Positions 12,201-22,920 of a stretch of 64,000 nucleotides of DNA are shown piece after piece. This stretch comes from Thinopyrum elongatum (taxonomy: Eukaryota; Streptophyta; Magnoliopsida; Poales; Poaceae): positions 497,219,180 to 497,283,179 of the forward strand of contig CM022298.1 of the NCBI GenBank assembly GCA_011799875.1. The letters are read 5' to 3'. A program made the position numbers and the translations under genes. The notes beneath the pieces were generated by a model. That model did not search any database. It was given only the letters and a program-made list of their open reading frames with translations, and was not told the DNA's origin. The number at the start of each line of letters is the position of its first letter. The first letter of the stretch is position 1.

Positions 12201-13474
12201 TTTCGAACGGGCGCGGCGAGCCGCATCGCGTGGTGGTGGTGGTTGGTCTCGGGGGTGGCCGGAACGGCAGCGGCGTCGACCGTGGCGGGCGCCAGCGTTC
12301 GGCCCTATTTGGAAACGAGGCGGGAGCGAGCTAGGGGGTTAGCTAGGGGCCGGGTTCGACGCAACTCACGCTCTGGAGCGCACCAGTGGCTCGCGCGGGG
12401 CTCGGGAGCACGTACGGCGCGCGGGCAGCGGCAATGGCGGTGGTCGGAGCACGACAACGTGGCGGCTAGCTACGGCTACGGGGAAGGACAGGAAGGAGGG
12501 GGGTTCCGGTGCGGCTGCTCACCGCGGTGCTGTAGGGAACTGGTAGAGGGCTCGGGGAAGCACGGGGTCACCGGAATCGTCGACGGCGTGTGGCGGCGAT
12601 CCGAGGAAGAAGACAGCGGCGTGGGGCAATGCAGGGCTCCCGGGGCTCGGGCTCGTGGTCGAGGAGGACGGGCTCGTCACAGCGGAGCTCGTGGACATGC
12701 TACGGAGGTGAGAGGTGGGCCGTGGCCGCGGCTACGGCGCGGTGGCGGCCATGGCTGCGCCCTGCTACGGTGGGGAGAACGGGGACGAGGCAGAGCGAGG
12801 GGGAAGTGAGACGAGGGGAGGCCAGGGAGCTGCGGGGCTCGGCCCTTATCCTCCATAGGCGTGAGCGCACGTTGTCGCACGGTGAGCAGGGGGGGGGGGC
12901 CGGGAGCGTGCGCGAGGGGTGTTCGACAGCGCGCCAGGGGGAGCAGTGCGGGAGGTGAGGGAAAAGGGCAGGTGGGCTGGGCCGGCGCTGTAGCGGTAGG
13001 CTCGAGTGCACAGTAGCGCCTTTAGGCCTTTTCTATTTCTTTTCTTTTATGTTTGCTAAATGTTTGGGCACTAAATGAATTTTGTAAAAAGTGTGACCTA
13101 GCCCATAAATCACAGTACATAATATCCTAACACCAAAAACTAGTTTGGGCCAAACATAATTTCATATTTGATTTAGATTAAATAAAATGCTATTAAATAT
13201 TGTTTTCAGCCACTGATAGAGGATGTTTGAGTTACTTAATTAATTTATTAAATGTTGGTTACAATTTTAGAATAGTCTCTGGAATATTTGTTAGTTATTG
13301 AACATTTTAGTTTCTGTGTTTGAACAACTTTTATTTTCACTTTAAGTTTGAATTTCCATTTGAATTTGAATTTGAAAAGAGATATGATACTAATGATGAT
13401 TAAGCACTGTTGATCATGATAACATGGCATAATCAAAAGGGTGATTACTGTAGCTTAATACATGGGGTGTTACA
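9277..13474 (-). repeat. G1 3' LTR (4,198 bp)
   Basis: Starts TGTGACGCCCCC and ends GGGTGTTACA on the plus strand. It is collinear with the 5' LTR at 18592-22802, with scattered substitutions and small indels (for example a longer G-run at 11265-11276). It contains a GC-rich block (about 12000-12990) and a tandem hairpin pair (about 9940-10035). Long arginine-rich ORFs in the GC block occur in several frames and differ between copies, so I do not call them genes. Confidence 0.93.
11396..11403 (-). promoter_or_regulatory. TATA-like box in G1 3' LTR
   Basis: TATTTATA on the minus strand followed by a pyrimidine run CTTCCTCCCCCTCTTCTCTC, matching the plant core-promoter layout of TATA plus Y-patch. 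It is conserved at the same place in the 5' LTR and in G2. Confidence 0.45.
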
Positions 13475-13490
13475 AATCTCCTCCACTAAC
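13475..13490 (-). promoter_or_regulatory. Polypurine tract of G1
   Basis: On the minus strand the purine-rich GTGGAGGAGATT lies directly upstream of the 3' LTR start TGTAACACC, as expected for plus-strand priming. Confidence 0.75.
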
Positions 13491-13510
13491 AAGAATTCTC
13501 GTCCCGAGAA

Positions 13511-13627
13511 TTAAGAGGTAGAAGGAAAAAGTTCAGGGTATTCCACACGAAGATTATCCTCGCGTTCCCAAGTGGCTTCATCTTCAGTATGATTTGACCA
13601 TTGCACTTTGAGGAACTTGGTAACCTT
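13511..13627 (-). pseudogene. G1 pol C-terminal tail, chromodomain-like, cut off by a stop
   Basis: The pol reading frame continues past the TAG at 13630-13628 for 38 codons to a TAA at 13513-13511. The tail contains VQWSNH and EATWERE, which resemble the end of the chromodomain-like module found after the integrase in chromovirus-type Gypsy elements. The TAG therefore looks like a mutation that removes this tail from the pol product. The chromodomain call is by resemblance only. Confidence 0.65.
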
Positions 13628-16600
13628 CTAATGGGTCCGACGTTCAGCTTCATCGAGAATGCGGATTGGATGCTCCTTATAAGATAGATCATCTTGAAAT
13701 TCGAGCATCTCGTGGTCCACTGCACGGTGCGGAGATTCCTTGTAGCAACGACGAAGTTGCGACACATGGAAGACGTCATGGATATGTGAGAATTGCGGCG
13801 GCAACTCCAATTTATATGCCACCTGACCACGTCTTGCAATAATGCAGAAAGGACCAATGTAGCATGGAGCTAACTTGCCCTTGATTCCGAAGCGGTGAGT
13901 GCCCTTCATAGGAGTGACACGCAGATAAGCTTGATCACCAGGTTGATAAGTCAAACCCCATCGTTTGCGATCATAGTTGCTCTTCTGGCGGTCTTGAGCC
14001 GCCTTGAGATTTTCTCGGACAATACGGACTTGCTCTTCGGCGTGTTGAATAATATCAGGACCCACGAGCGGTCGTTCCCCAGTTTCTGACCAATTCAGAG
14101 GGGTTCGACACTTACGTCCATATAGAACTTCGAAGGGGGCCATTTTCAAGCTGGCTTGATAGTTGTTGTTATATGAGAATTCCACATAAGGAAGGGATTC
14201 TTCCCACTTCTTACCGAAGGATATAACACAAGCCTGAAGCATGTCTTCAAGCACTTGATTGACTCGCTCGACTTGGCCTTGGGATTGAGGGTGATAAGTT
14301 GAACTCCAGGTAATATGAGTTCCCATAGCTTCTTGGAAACTTTCCCAGAACTTTGAAGTGAAAAGGCCGCCACGGTCTGAACTGATCTCCTTCGGAATGC
14401 CGTGGAGTGATACAATTCTGGAGATATATAATTCTGCTAACTGACTAGTAGTGATCGTCTCCTTGACAGGCAGAAAGTGTGCAACTTTAGAAAGTTGGTC
14501 GACGACTACAAGAATAGCATCATGACCCTTCTGTGACCTGGGAAGTCCTGTAATGAAATCCATCTGAACTTTATCCCATTTCCATAAAGGAATAGGAAGG
14601 GGTTGCAGAATTCCAGCAGGCTTCTGATGTTCTGCTTTAACGCGACGACACACATCACATTCAACAACATATCGAGCAATATCCTGCTTCATTTTAGACC
14701 ACCAGTACCTTTGACGGAGATCATGATACATCTTGGTGCTACCCGGATGAATAGACAGCGGGGTATCATGTGCCTCCTTCATGACCTTGTCAGTCATAAG
14801 CTCGAAGTGAGGTACCACAATGCGGTTTCTGAAATACAAGGTCCCATCTTCAGACAGCGAGAAATCCCTGTACTTTTCAAGGTGAAGATTTTTCTTCATC
14901 AGATCAATTTCAGCATCTTTAGCTTGCGCATTCTTAACAGCTTTCTCGAGATCTAGTTGTATCACAAGGTTATTAAGAGAACCCTGTGGAACAATACGTA
15001 GATTCAGCTTGCACAGTTCTTCAAAAAGACGAGGTTGAGCTCGCCTAACCATGAGGTTGTCGCAATAGGACTTGCGGCTTAAGGCATCAACCATTACGTT
15101 AGCCTTGCCAGGGGTATAGGATATACCCAAATCATAGTCCGCAATGGCCTCCATCCATCTTTGCTGACGGAGGTTTAGAGATGGCTGAGTGAACAAGTAT
15201 TTCAGACTTTTATGATCTGTGTATATCTCGCAACGATTACCGAGAAGGTAATGTCGCCACAACTGCAGTGCATAGATGACAGCAGCTAGTTCTAGATCAT
15301 GTACCGGATAATTCTCTTCATGTGGGCGCAACTGACGAGAGCCATAGGCAATCACTTTTCGCTCTTGCATTAGGAAACAGCCTAATCCTTCACGGGATGC
15401 GTCACAATAAATCACGAAGTCTTTGCGAGAATCTGGTGGAGCAAGTATCGGGGCAGATGTCAGCTTGTCTTTGAGTGATTGAAAACTTTCTTGACATTTG
15501 TCTGTCCACTCAAACTTAACGCCCTTATGAAGCAGATCAGTCAAAGGCTTAGCAATTTTGGAAAAGTTCTCGACAAACCGACGGCAATAGCTTGCAAGGC
15601 CGAGAAAACTTCTCACTTGCTTGACGTTCTTCGGGGGAGTCCAGTCAAGAATAGCCTGAACTCGTTCTGGGTTAACAGCAATTCCATCCTTGGAAATCAC
15701 ATGACCAAGGTAGGTTACTTCAGAAAGCCAGAATTCACATTTGGAGTACTTGGCATACAACTGGTGTTCTCGGAGCCTTTCCAGTACAAGATGGAGGTGT
15801 TCAGCATGTTCTTCTTTATTCTTAGAATAGACCAGAATATCATCCAGATATACCACGACAAACTTGTCGAGGTAATCCATGAAGATATAATTCATCAGGC
15901 GGGAAAACTTAGCTGGAGCATTTGTTAAGCCAAATGACATGACAGTGTACTCATAAGAGCCATAGCGAGTAAAAAATGCAGTCTTCGGAATATCCTCTTC
16001 ACGAACACGGATCTGATGATAACCCAACCTCAAGTCGAGTTTAGAAAACACCGATGACCCAGTAAGTTGATCATACAAATCATTGATTCGGGGAAGCGGA
16101 TATTTATTCTGAATTGTGGCTTGGTTAATGGGCCGATAATCCTGAACCAATCGGTTAGTTCCATCCTTCTTCTTAACGAAGAGTGAAGGTGCTCCCCAAG
16201 CAGAGGAACTGGGGCAGATGAAACCCTTCTTAAGTGACTTGTCGATTTCCTCCTTAAGTTCAAGAAGGTGGTGCGGAGGCATTTTATAAGGACGCTTCGC
16301 AATTGGAGTTGTGCCTGGTTTCAAGTCGATGACAAACTCAACAGCTCTAGCAGGGGGTATTCCTGGAAGTTCCTCTGGAAAGACGTCTTGAAAATCACGA
16401 ATAACTGGAACATTCTCGATGACTTCGAGAGGTGAAGCATTCAACGCATTCAGAGCATAAATCTGAGCTTCGGCATTCTGAACTGTTCGAGCTGAGTATC
16501 TGACGGTTTGGCCGGAAGGGTGGGTGATGCGGACTGACTCAGTGGCACAGTCAATCAAAGCTTTATGAGGTTTCAACCAGTCCATACCCAGAATAATGTC

Positions 16601-17101
16601 TATGTTGGAGGTCTTGAGAGCAATGAGTGAAACGGGGAACATCAATCCTCCAATCACAATGTGGTTACCGTGGCTTACCATGGTAGTTTGCCAATTAGCC
16701 CCAGGTGACTGGATTACTAATGGAGTGGACATCTCCTCAAAAGGTATATCATGGCTTCGCGTAAAACTTTCGGACATGAAGGAGTGCCATGCTCCAGAAT
16801 CAAAGAGGACTGAAGCTGGGATTGAATTCACTAGAAGGGTGCCCATCACAATTTTGAATTTTGGGGCCCTGTCGAGCTTCTTCAATGTTGACTTGGTTGA
16901 CATGAACAAGCTGATTAGCAGGTGGTCTGGTTTCAACGTTCCTGGAAGGATGTTTTCGACGGCTCTTCCTGCAACCAACAGAAGGACGGGATGCGTGTTG
17001 AGGCCGACTCTGGCGGCAGTTGATAGTACGATGCCCTGGCTGTCCACACTGGTGGCACAGACCATCATTATGGGAAGAAACACCAACATTGGGCTGTCCA
17101 C
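13628..17101 (-). pseudogene. pol: G1 pol polyprotein: protease, RT, RNase H, integrase
   Basis: This 1,157-codon frame encodes the enzymes that copy the element's RNA into DNA and integrate it. True homology starts near residue 75, after a frameshift from gag. Aspartic protease: DSGA at residues 101-104, followed by Trp where Ser or Thr is usual. RT: about residues 295-460, with YLDD at 418-421. RNase H: about 560-675, with D567, E604 and D629. Integrase: a zinc-binding H778/H785/C815/C818 set, catalytic D848, D909 and E945 with the D-35-E spacing, then a GPY/F-like segment near 1080-1095. The order PR-RT-RH-IN defines Gypsy. The frame ends at a premature TAG that removes a chromodomain-like tail. 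All catalytic residues of RT and integrase are present, so damage is limited to the frameshift, the stops and the protease change. Confidence 0.95.
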
Positions 17102-17978
17102 TTGCGATGTTCAGTTGTCTTGGTGGTGGAGGCAGACGAGGTGCAGCATAAGATGGCCTGGGTACAGGGGCAAGTCGGTGATGAACATTGTGCGGAATCC
17201 ACACTCGACGTTTCTGAACGGGCTGACCCGAGGATGAGCCAGCATCACGAGTGCGCTTGAGCGACTCCTGGTACTTAGCCAGACCAGTTTCAGCTTGAAA
17301 GGCTTGACTGATAGCCAGACCAGTTTCAGCTTGAAAGGCTTGACTGACAACTGTTGCAAAGTCCTCACAATCAAGGGCAACAAGTGCGAGGTTTATATCA
17401 GTACGCAGTCCTTCACGGAATTTCTCCTGCTTGCGAGTGTCAGTGTCGACATCATCCGCAGCATAGCGGGATAATTCAAGGAATTTCCTCTGATATTCAT
17501 CCATAGTCATTTTACCCTGAGAGAGTTTGCGGAACTCCTGCTTCTTCTGGTCGATCAGACCTTGAGGAATGTACCGTGCATGAAAAGCTGACTAAAATTC
17601 CTGCCAAGTGGTTACCGTCGCTGCAGGCAACATACCCTTGTGGTTTTCCCACCATTGAGCAGCTGGACCCTTTAAGTGGAATGTCGCAAAGGTGACGTAA
17701 CTGTCAGGGGCAACATTAGCTGACTCCATCTCAAACAGGATGTCACGAAGCCAATCATCAGCATCCATAGGATTGGTGGAGTTGCGGAAAATGGATGGTT
17801 TGAGGCGCATAAATTCTGGCAGAGTTATTGGAGCATTCTGTTGCTGAGCATTTTGAGTTGGGAATTGAGCCAATACTCCGGTCATAAACTGACGGTTGAG
17901 CTCAAACTGCTGACGGTTGAGTTCAAACTGCTGCATCATTGCGGCAATATAGGGTGGAGGTGGAGGATCGTCAGCCAT
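16800..17978 (-). pseudogene. gag: G1 gag (capsid and nucleocapsid), with internal stop
   Basis: Starts at the ATG at 17978 (MADDPPPPPY). A TAG at 17591-17589 interrupts the frame, which then continues open to 16800. The middle resembles the retrotransposon gag family (an AAQWWE block, then the stretch from IPQGL through MTMDEYQRKF). A CCHC zinc knuckle, [14 protein letters not shown], marks the nucleocapsid domain that binds element RNA. Near 16873 the homologous frame shifts by one base into pol: gag-frame [14 protein letters not shown] is continued by pol-frame [15 protein letters not shown]. Because the related sequence runs on smoothly across the shift, I infer a mutation rather than programmed frameshifting. 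Two short in-frame duplications are present (QFELNRQ near the N-terminus and a 12-residue repeat at 17279-17350). Confidence 0.88.
17279..17350 (-). repeat. 36-bp tandem duplication inside gag
   Basis: Two near-identical 36-bp units (17279-17314 and 17315-17350) encode a twice-repeated AFQAETGLA-containing 12-residue block. The frame is kept. Confidence 0.85.
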
Positions 17979-18575
17979 CCTGCCAAATCAACAGGGGCAG
18001 TTTAGCAAGAAAACTGCATGTGTATGGAATGATTCATGAAGTAACACGCACAACAGAAGGAAGTGCAATAGGTACTTCATCATATTCGCACCAGACATTC
18101 AAAGCCACACATAGCCTCGGTTACAATCCGGCATTACGACAGTTGAAAGGGGAGGGCTAGACATCTAGGCGGTGCGCAGGCACACGGTAGGGAAGTACAC
18201 AACAAGACATAGCAAAGGCTACATCAACGTCGGAGAAAACTGTTGGAGCGAGGAATCTGCAAGTGACAACACAGGGTGCCCTCGATAAAAGGATCCTGTA
18301 AGCAGAATCTGACCCACAATCTTGGAGCAAGGGGGAATATTTTAGAACTCCGGGCGGATGTGATCAAGAGAACCTAATGTTGGAGTTAGTAAAATTTTAA
18401 CCCGAATAGGAGAGAGATCAGAGTCCCAGAGTATAGACGAGAAATAAAAGATCCTAATACCACCCAATTGGCGACGTGGGCCCGTAAGCCACAGAGCCAA
18501 GTTAGTAAAACAATTTTCGGTTACTAGACTCAACTTCGGCCAAGGAGTTGGAAAGGGGGTTCATACAGGAAACCT
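17979..18575 (-). other. G1 untranslated leader between primer site and gag
   Basis: About 600 bp with no credible ORF. It is the expected place for packaging signals; I see no specific motif. Confidence 0.6.
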
Positions 18576-18588
18576 GGCTCTGATACCA
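18576..18588 (-). promoter_or_regulatory. Primer-binding site of G1 (tRNA-iMet type)
   Basis: The minus strand reads TGGTATCAGAGCC, complementary to the 3' end of initiator tRNA-Met. It is separated by three bases from the 5' LTR end at 18592. Confidence 0.9.
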
Positions 18589-19258
18589 ACTTGTGACGCC
18601 CCCGGCTCAATCGTGCACTAATCATACACGCAAATGCACACGATCAAGCCTAAGGACTCACGGGAAGATATCACAACACAACTCTAAAACATAAATAAGT
18701 CATACAAGCTTTATATTACAAGCCAGGGGCCTCGAGGGCTCGAATACATAAGCTTGCGAACAAGCATCAGCGAAAGCATCAGATATCTGAGTACAGATAT
18801 GAAACAGAAACAGATAAGCCTTTAGAAAGGCGGGGCAAAACAAAAACTACGATCAAAAGGCGCAGGCCTCCTGCCTAGGACCCTCCGAACCTACTCCTGG
18901 TAGTCGGCCAGCTCGTAGTAGCAGCCACCCTCGGGGTCGAAGTGGCAGCTGAAGTCGTCAACCGGGGCAGCGGTCTCAGGGCTCCGTCATCTGGTTGCAT
19001 CAAAAGGATATGGGGGAAAAAGAAAGCAAAGCAACCGTGAGTACTCATCCGAAGTACTCAGCAAGCAAGGATCTACACTACATATGCAACATTATCAAAG
19101 AAAGGCTGTATATGTGGACTGGGCTGCAGAAATGCCAGAATAGAGAGAAGGCCTAGTCCTATCGAAGACTAGCATCTTCAGAGGTCTTGCAGCATTAGAA
19201 GAGTGTAGATTAGTACCATATAAAGTAGTAGTAATGTTATCAACCTCACCCAGAGATC

Positions 19259-19346
19259 CTTTCTCGACTCCCTGCGAGAAAGCAATCCCAGAGCCATACA
19301 GTCATCAACCTCATCCTGAGATCCCTTCTCGACTCCCGGCGAGAAG
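19259..19346 (-). other. Twin hairpins in a 66-bp tandem repeat of the G1 5' LTR
   Basis: Two tandem units each contain a perfect inverted repeat. Unit 1 has CTTTCTCG pairing with CGAGAAAG (19259-19282). Unit 2 has CTTCTCG pairing with CGAGAAG (19325-19346). Both arms are one base shorter in unit 2, so pairing is kept. Equivalent hairpins occur near 9950-10035 and 29253-29342. Because the arms are inverted repeats, the RNA of either strand could fold. Confidence 0.75.
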
Positions 19347-20703
19347 CAATCCCAGAGCCATAGTATCCAAGTATCCAATTCTAGTTGTATCGATCGGGAT
19401 ACAACTCCGAGTGTCCGTTACTGAGGATCCAGCTATGCATAGATTAGTTCTTCCCTGCAGGGGTACACCAACTTACCCACCACGCTCGCTTAACTCCGGC
19501 CGGACACACTTTCTGGGTCATGCCCGGCCTCGGCCAAATGATACACCGCAACCCTACCTAGAGCTCAACAGAGAGGTCCCCGCCGGTCTACATCCTAAGC
19601 GCAAGGGGGTCTTGGGCCATCGCCCCTCGCCCTCCGGGTCGTTGCGCACATGGCTCAGATCCAAGCACCACCTCTGTCATGAATGGCGCCAATCACTCCA
19701 TGCCGCACTGCTGAACTGGACGTCTGACAGAGCTTTCGGCTGATGCATACGATGCAGAGTGCCCATACTTTTCCCGCGTGATGGTTAGTGCTATCGGGCC
19801 AGAGGCCCACTCGAATCAAATATCCAAATCGTAGTGTGTTGGTAGTGCGGTAACGAGCAGAGACTCATGATCGATGTGACCCCGTCGCCCCGTCTCGATG
19901 ACTTGCGGCAAGGGCTAAGAATGCCCGGCCACGCCTCGTATTCTCACTCGGGCACCATCCAGGTCAACCCGTCTTCACATCACACGCGGGTACCCCTCAG
20001 GGTCAACCCGCCTTTCCAAGTAACAATAGTATAGTCCAAGTATCCGTGTGTCCATAACATCAAGGGAATCTGAGGTATCTCCCTCGTTGGATTCCTACTC
20101 GATGTATCCGTCAAGGTGAACTCGGAGGAATCACCCTCGCTGGGTTCACACTTGAGGTGTTGTACGACAACGTCGTTATCGGAAGCGGTGAAGGAGGAAT
20201 CACCCTCGATGACCATGACCGAATAGCTACTCTACAGAGTTAACATCTGAAGTGCTACAAGAGGTTTCACCCTCGGCACTTGATAGTATCGCTGCAGTGT
20301 CGTTACAACTAAGGGGGGGGGGTGATGTGCGATGCCGGGGCCTGGTCTTCAATCCCGTCGATCGGGTCTTCTGATATTCCAGCGGGGCAATTGGAACAAG
20401 TGGGGTCACTGATAGGTCTCTACCCGGCCTATACTAGACAGTTTAGGATAAGCAGGTAAGGTTTCAATAGCAGGTTACAATAAACAGGCTATGCATCAGA
20501 ATAGGTAAAGCAGTAGCAGCAGCAATTCTAATGCAAACATGAGAGAGAAAGAATAGGCGATATCGGTATGCTCAAGGGGGGGTGCTTGCCTGGTTGCTCG
20601 GCGGCAAGGGCAAGGTCGTCAACGGTGGCGTCGGGCTCCGGAGCTGCGTCGGTACCGGGAACTGCGTCGGAGTCTAACGAGAGAGAAGAGGGGGAGGAAG
20701 CAG

Positions 20704-20711
20704 TATAAATA
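20704..20711 (-). promoter_or_regulatory. TATA-like box in G1 5' LTR
   Basis: TATTTATA on the minus strand, then a pyrimidine-rich patch (20680-20700), conserved in G1's two LTRs and in G2 (30700-30707). This is the best candidate for the start of G1 genomic RNA. Orientation is ambiguous because TATAAATA also reads on the plus strand; the downstream pyrimidine patch favours minus. Confidence 0.5.
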
Positions 20712-22906
20712 CACAGCAAACATGAGCAACACAAAGCAGGCTATGCTAACGTGTAGTGCAGGGTTGCCTAAAGACATGTCTAAGTCATTTAGTTATTTTA
20801 GGAATTTGTTTGGATTTATTTTATAAAAGCCAGGCACTATTCATTTATCGAAAACAGGCAAAAAGTTCCATGTCCATCTAGCTAGGGGCATCTGACAGGA
20901 ATACGGAGGGCGTAGTCAGCTTCGTATCGAAATTCTGAGCAACTTTCATATATAAATTAGTTTCATTGGAGTTACGGTTTAAAAGATATGATTTTCTAAA
21001 GTTTAATTGATTTTCTGGAATTACTTTTATTATTTAAATCAACATTATCCAGAACAGTGCGGGGGTGATGTCAGCATGACCTCAAGATGACGTCAGCTGG
21101 TCAACAGAGGCTGACCAGGGTCAAACCTGACATGTGGGGCCCACATGTCATACTCAGTGGCCTTAACAGAGGGGTTAAAATTAACTAATTGGGTTAATTA
21201 GTGGGTGGGCCCCAGTAGTCAGTGGTTAATTAGTGACTTAATTAACTAACTAATTATTCTTTTTAATTAATTCGTTTAATGAGGTGGGACCCATATGTCA
21301 TAGACACAGGGAGGCCACGTCAGCTTTGACCCGAGTCAACGGGGTCAAAGGGGGCCAGGGGGCCCACTGGTCAGTGACCATGGGGGTGGGCCCCAGGCGC
21401 CACATTGGACGCCAGCCGAAGGGCACTCCGGCGAGCTCCAACACGGCGGAGCGCGCCGACGAGGCTCGCGATTCGCCCTCAGGGCATCTCCGGGGGCACG
21501 GCTGGGCTCTTTCGAATGGGCGCGGCGAGCCACATCACGTGGTGGTGGTGGTTGGTCTCGAGGGTGGCCCGAACAGCGGTGGCGTCGACCGCGGCAGGCG
21601 CCGGCGTTCGGCCCTATTCGGAAACGAGGCGGGAGCATGCTAGGGGGTTAGCTGGGGGCCGGGTTCGACGCAACTCACGCTCTGGAGCGCGCCAGTGGCT
21701 CGCGCGAGGGCTCGGGAGCACGTACGGCGCGCGGGCAGCGGCAATGGCGGTGGTCGGAGCACGGCAACGCGTCGGCTAGCTACGGCTATGGGGAAGGACA
21801 GGAAGGAGGGGGTTCCGGTGCGGCTGCTCACCGCGGTGCTGTAGGGAACTGGTAGAGGGTTCGGGGAAGCTCGGGGTCGCCGGAATCGTCGACGGCGTGT
21901 GGCGGCGATCCGAGGAACAAGACGGCGGCGTGGGGCGGTGCAGGGCTCCCGGGGCTCGGGCTCGTGGTCGAGGAGGACGGGCTCGTCGCGGCAGAGCTCG
22001 TGGACACGCTACGGAGCTGAGAGGTGGGCCGTGGCCGCGGCTACGGCGCGGTGGCGGCCATGGCTGCGCCCTACTACGGTGGGGAGGACGGGGACGAGGC
22101 AGAGCGAGGAGGAAGTGAGACGAGGGGAGGCCAGGGAGCTGCGGGGCTCGGCCCTTATCCCCCAAAGGCGCGGGCGCGTGTTGTCGCACGGCGAGCAGGG
22201 GGGCCGGGTGCGTGCGCGCGGCGCGTGCGGGGTGTTCGACAGCGCGCCAGGGGGAGCAGTGCGGGAGGTGAGGGAAAAGGCCAGGTGGGCTGGGCCGGCG
22301 CTATAGCGGTAGGCTCGAGTGCACAGTAGCGCCTTTAGGCCTTTTCTATTTTCTCTTTTTTTGTTTCTTTTCTTTTCTGTTTGCTAAATGTTTGGGCACT
22401 AAATGAATTTTGTAAACAGTGTGACCTAGCCCATAAATCACAATGCATAATATCCTAACACCAAAAACTAGTTTGGGCCAAACATAATTTTATATTTGAT
22501 TTAGATTAAATAAAAGGCTATTAAATATTGTTTTCAGCCACTGATAGGGGATGTTTGAGTTACTTAATTAATTTAATAAATGTTGGTTACAATTTTAGAA
22601 TAGTCTCTGGAATATTTGTTAGTTATTGAACATTTTAGTTTCTATGTTTGAACAACTTTTATTTTAACTTTAAGTTTGAATTTCCATTTGAATTTGAATT
22701 TGAAAAGAGATATGATACTAATGATGATTAAGCACTGTTGATCATGATGACATGGCATAATCAAAAGGGTGATTACTGTAGCTTAAAACATGGGGTGTTA
22801 CACTACTTAAGCTTATTTATGTAAACAAGAGCAAAAGAGTTCGTAAAAGTTTTTCTTTTTCACTTTCAGTTTATCAACTGAATTGCTTGAGGACAAGCAA
22901 AGGTTT

Positions 22907-22920
22907 AAGCTTGGGGGAGT
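22907..22920 (+). promoter_or_regulatory. Polypurine tract of B
   Basis: AAGCTTGGGGGAGT lies directly before TGATACG of the B 3' LTR. It is a variant of the 14-mer at the same position in A, E and F. Confidence 0.75.

Larger units (their letters stand above)
9277..22802 (-). mobile_element. G1: complete Gypsy element, chromovirus type, TSD CTACT
   Basis: A full-length 13,526-bp element on the minus strand. It has a 5' LTR (22802-18592), tRNA-iMet-type primer site, leader, gag, pol, polypurine tract and 3' LTR (13474-9277). Both LTRs read TGTAACACCCCATG...GGGGGCGTCACA in element orientation. TSD CTACT is perfect (9272-9276 and 22803-22807). The LTRs, at about 4.2 kb each, make up nearly two thirds of the element. 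gag-pol carries at least four disabling changes, so this copy is not autonomous now. The family name was not assigned. Confidence 0.95.
18592..22802 (-). repeat. G1 5' LTR (4,211 bp)
   Basis: TG...CA termini in both directions; collinear with 9277-13474 and with solo LTR G2. A GC-rich block lies at about 21290-22320 (U3 side). With a TATA-like site at 20704-20711, the transcribed part of this LTR would be about 2.1 kb, an unusually long R-U5. Confidence 0.93.
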
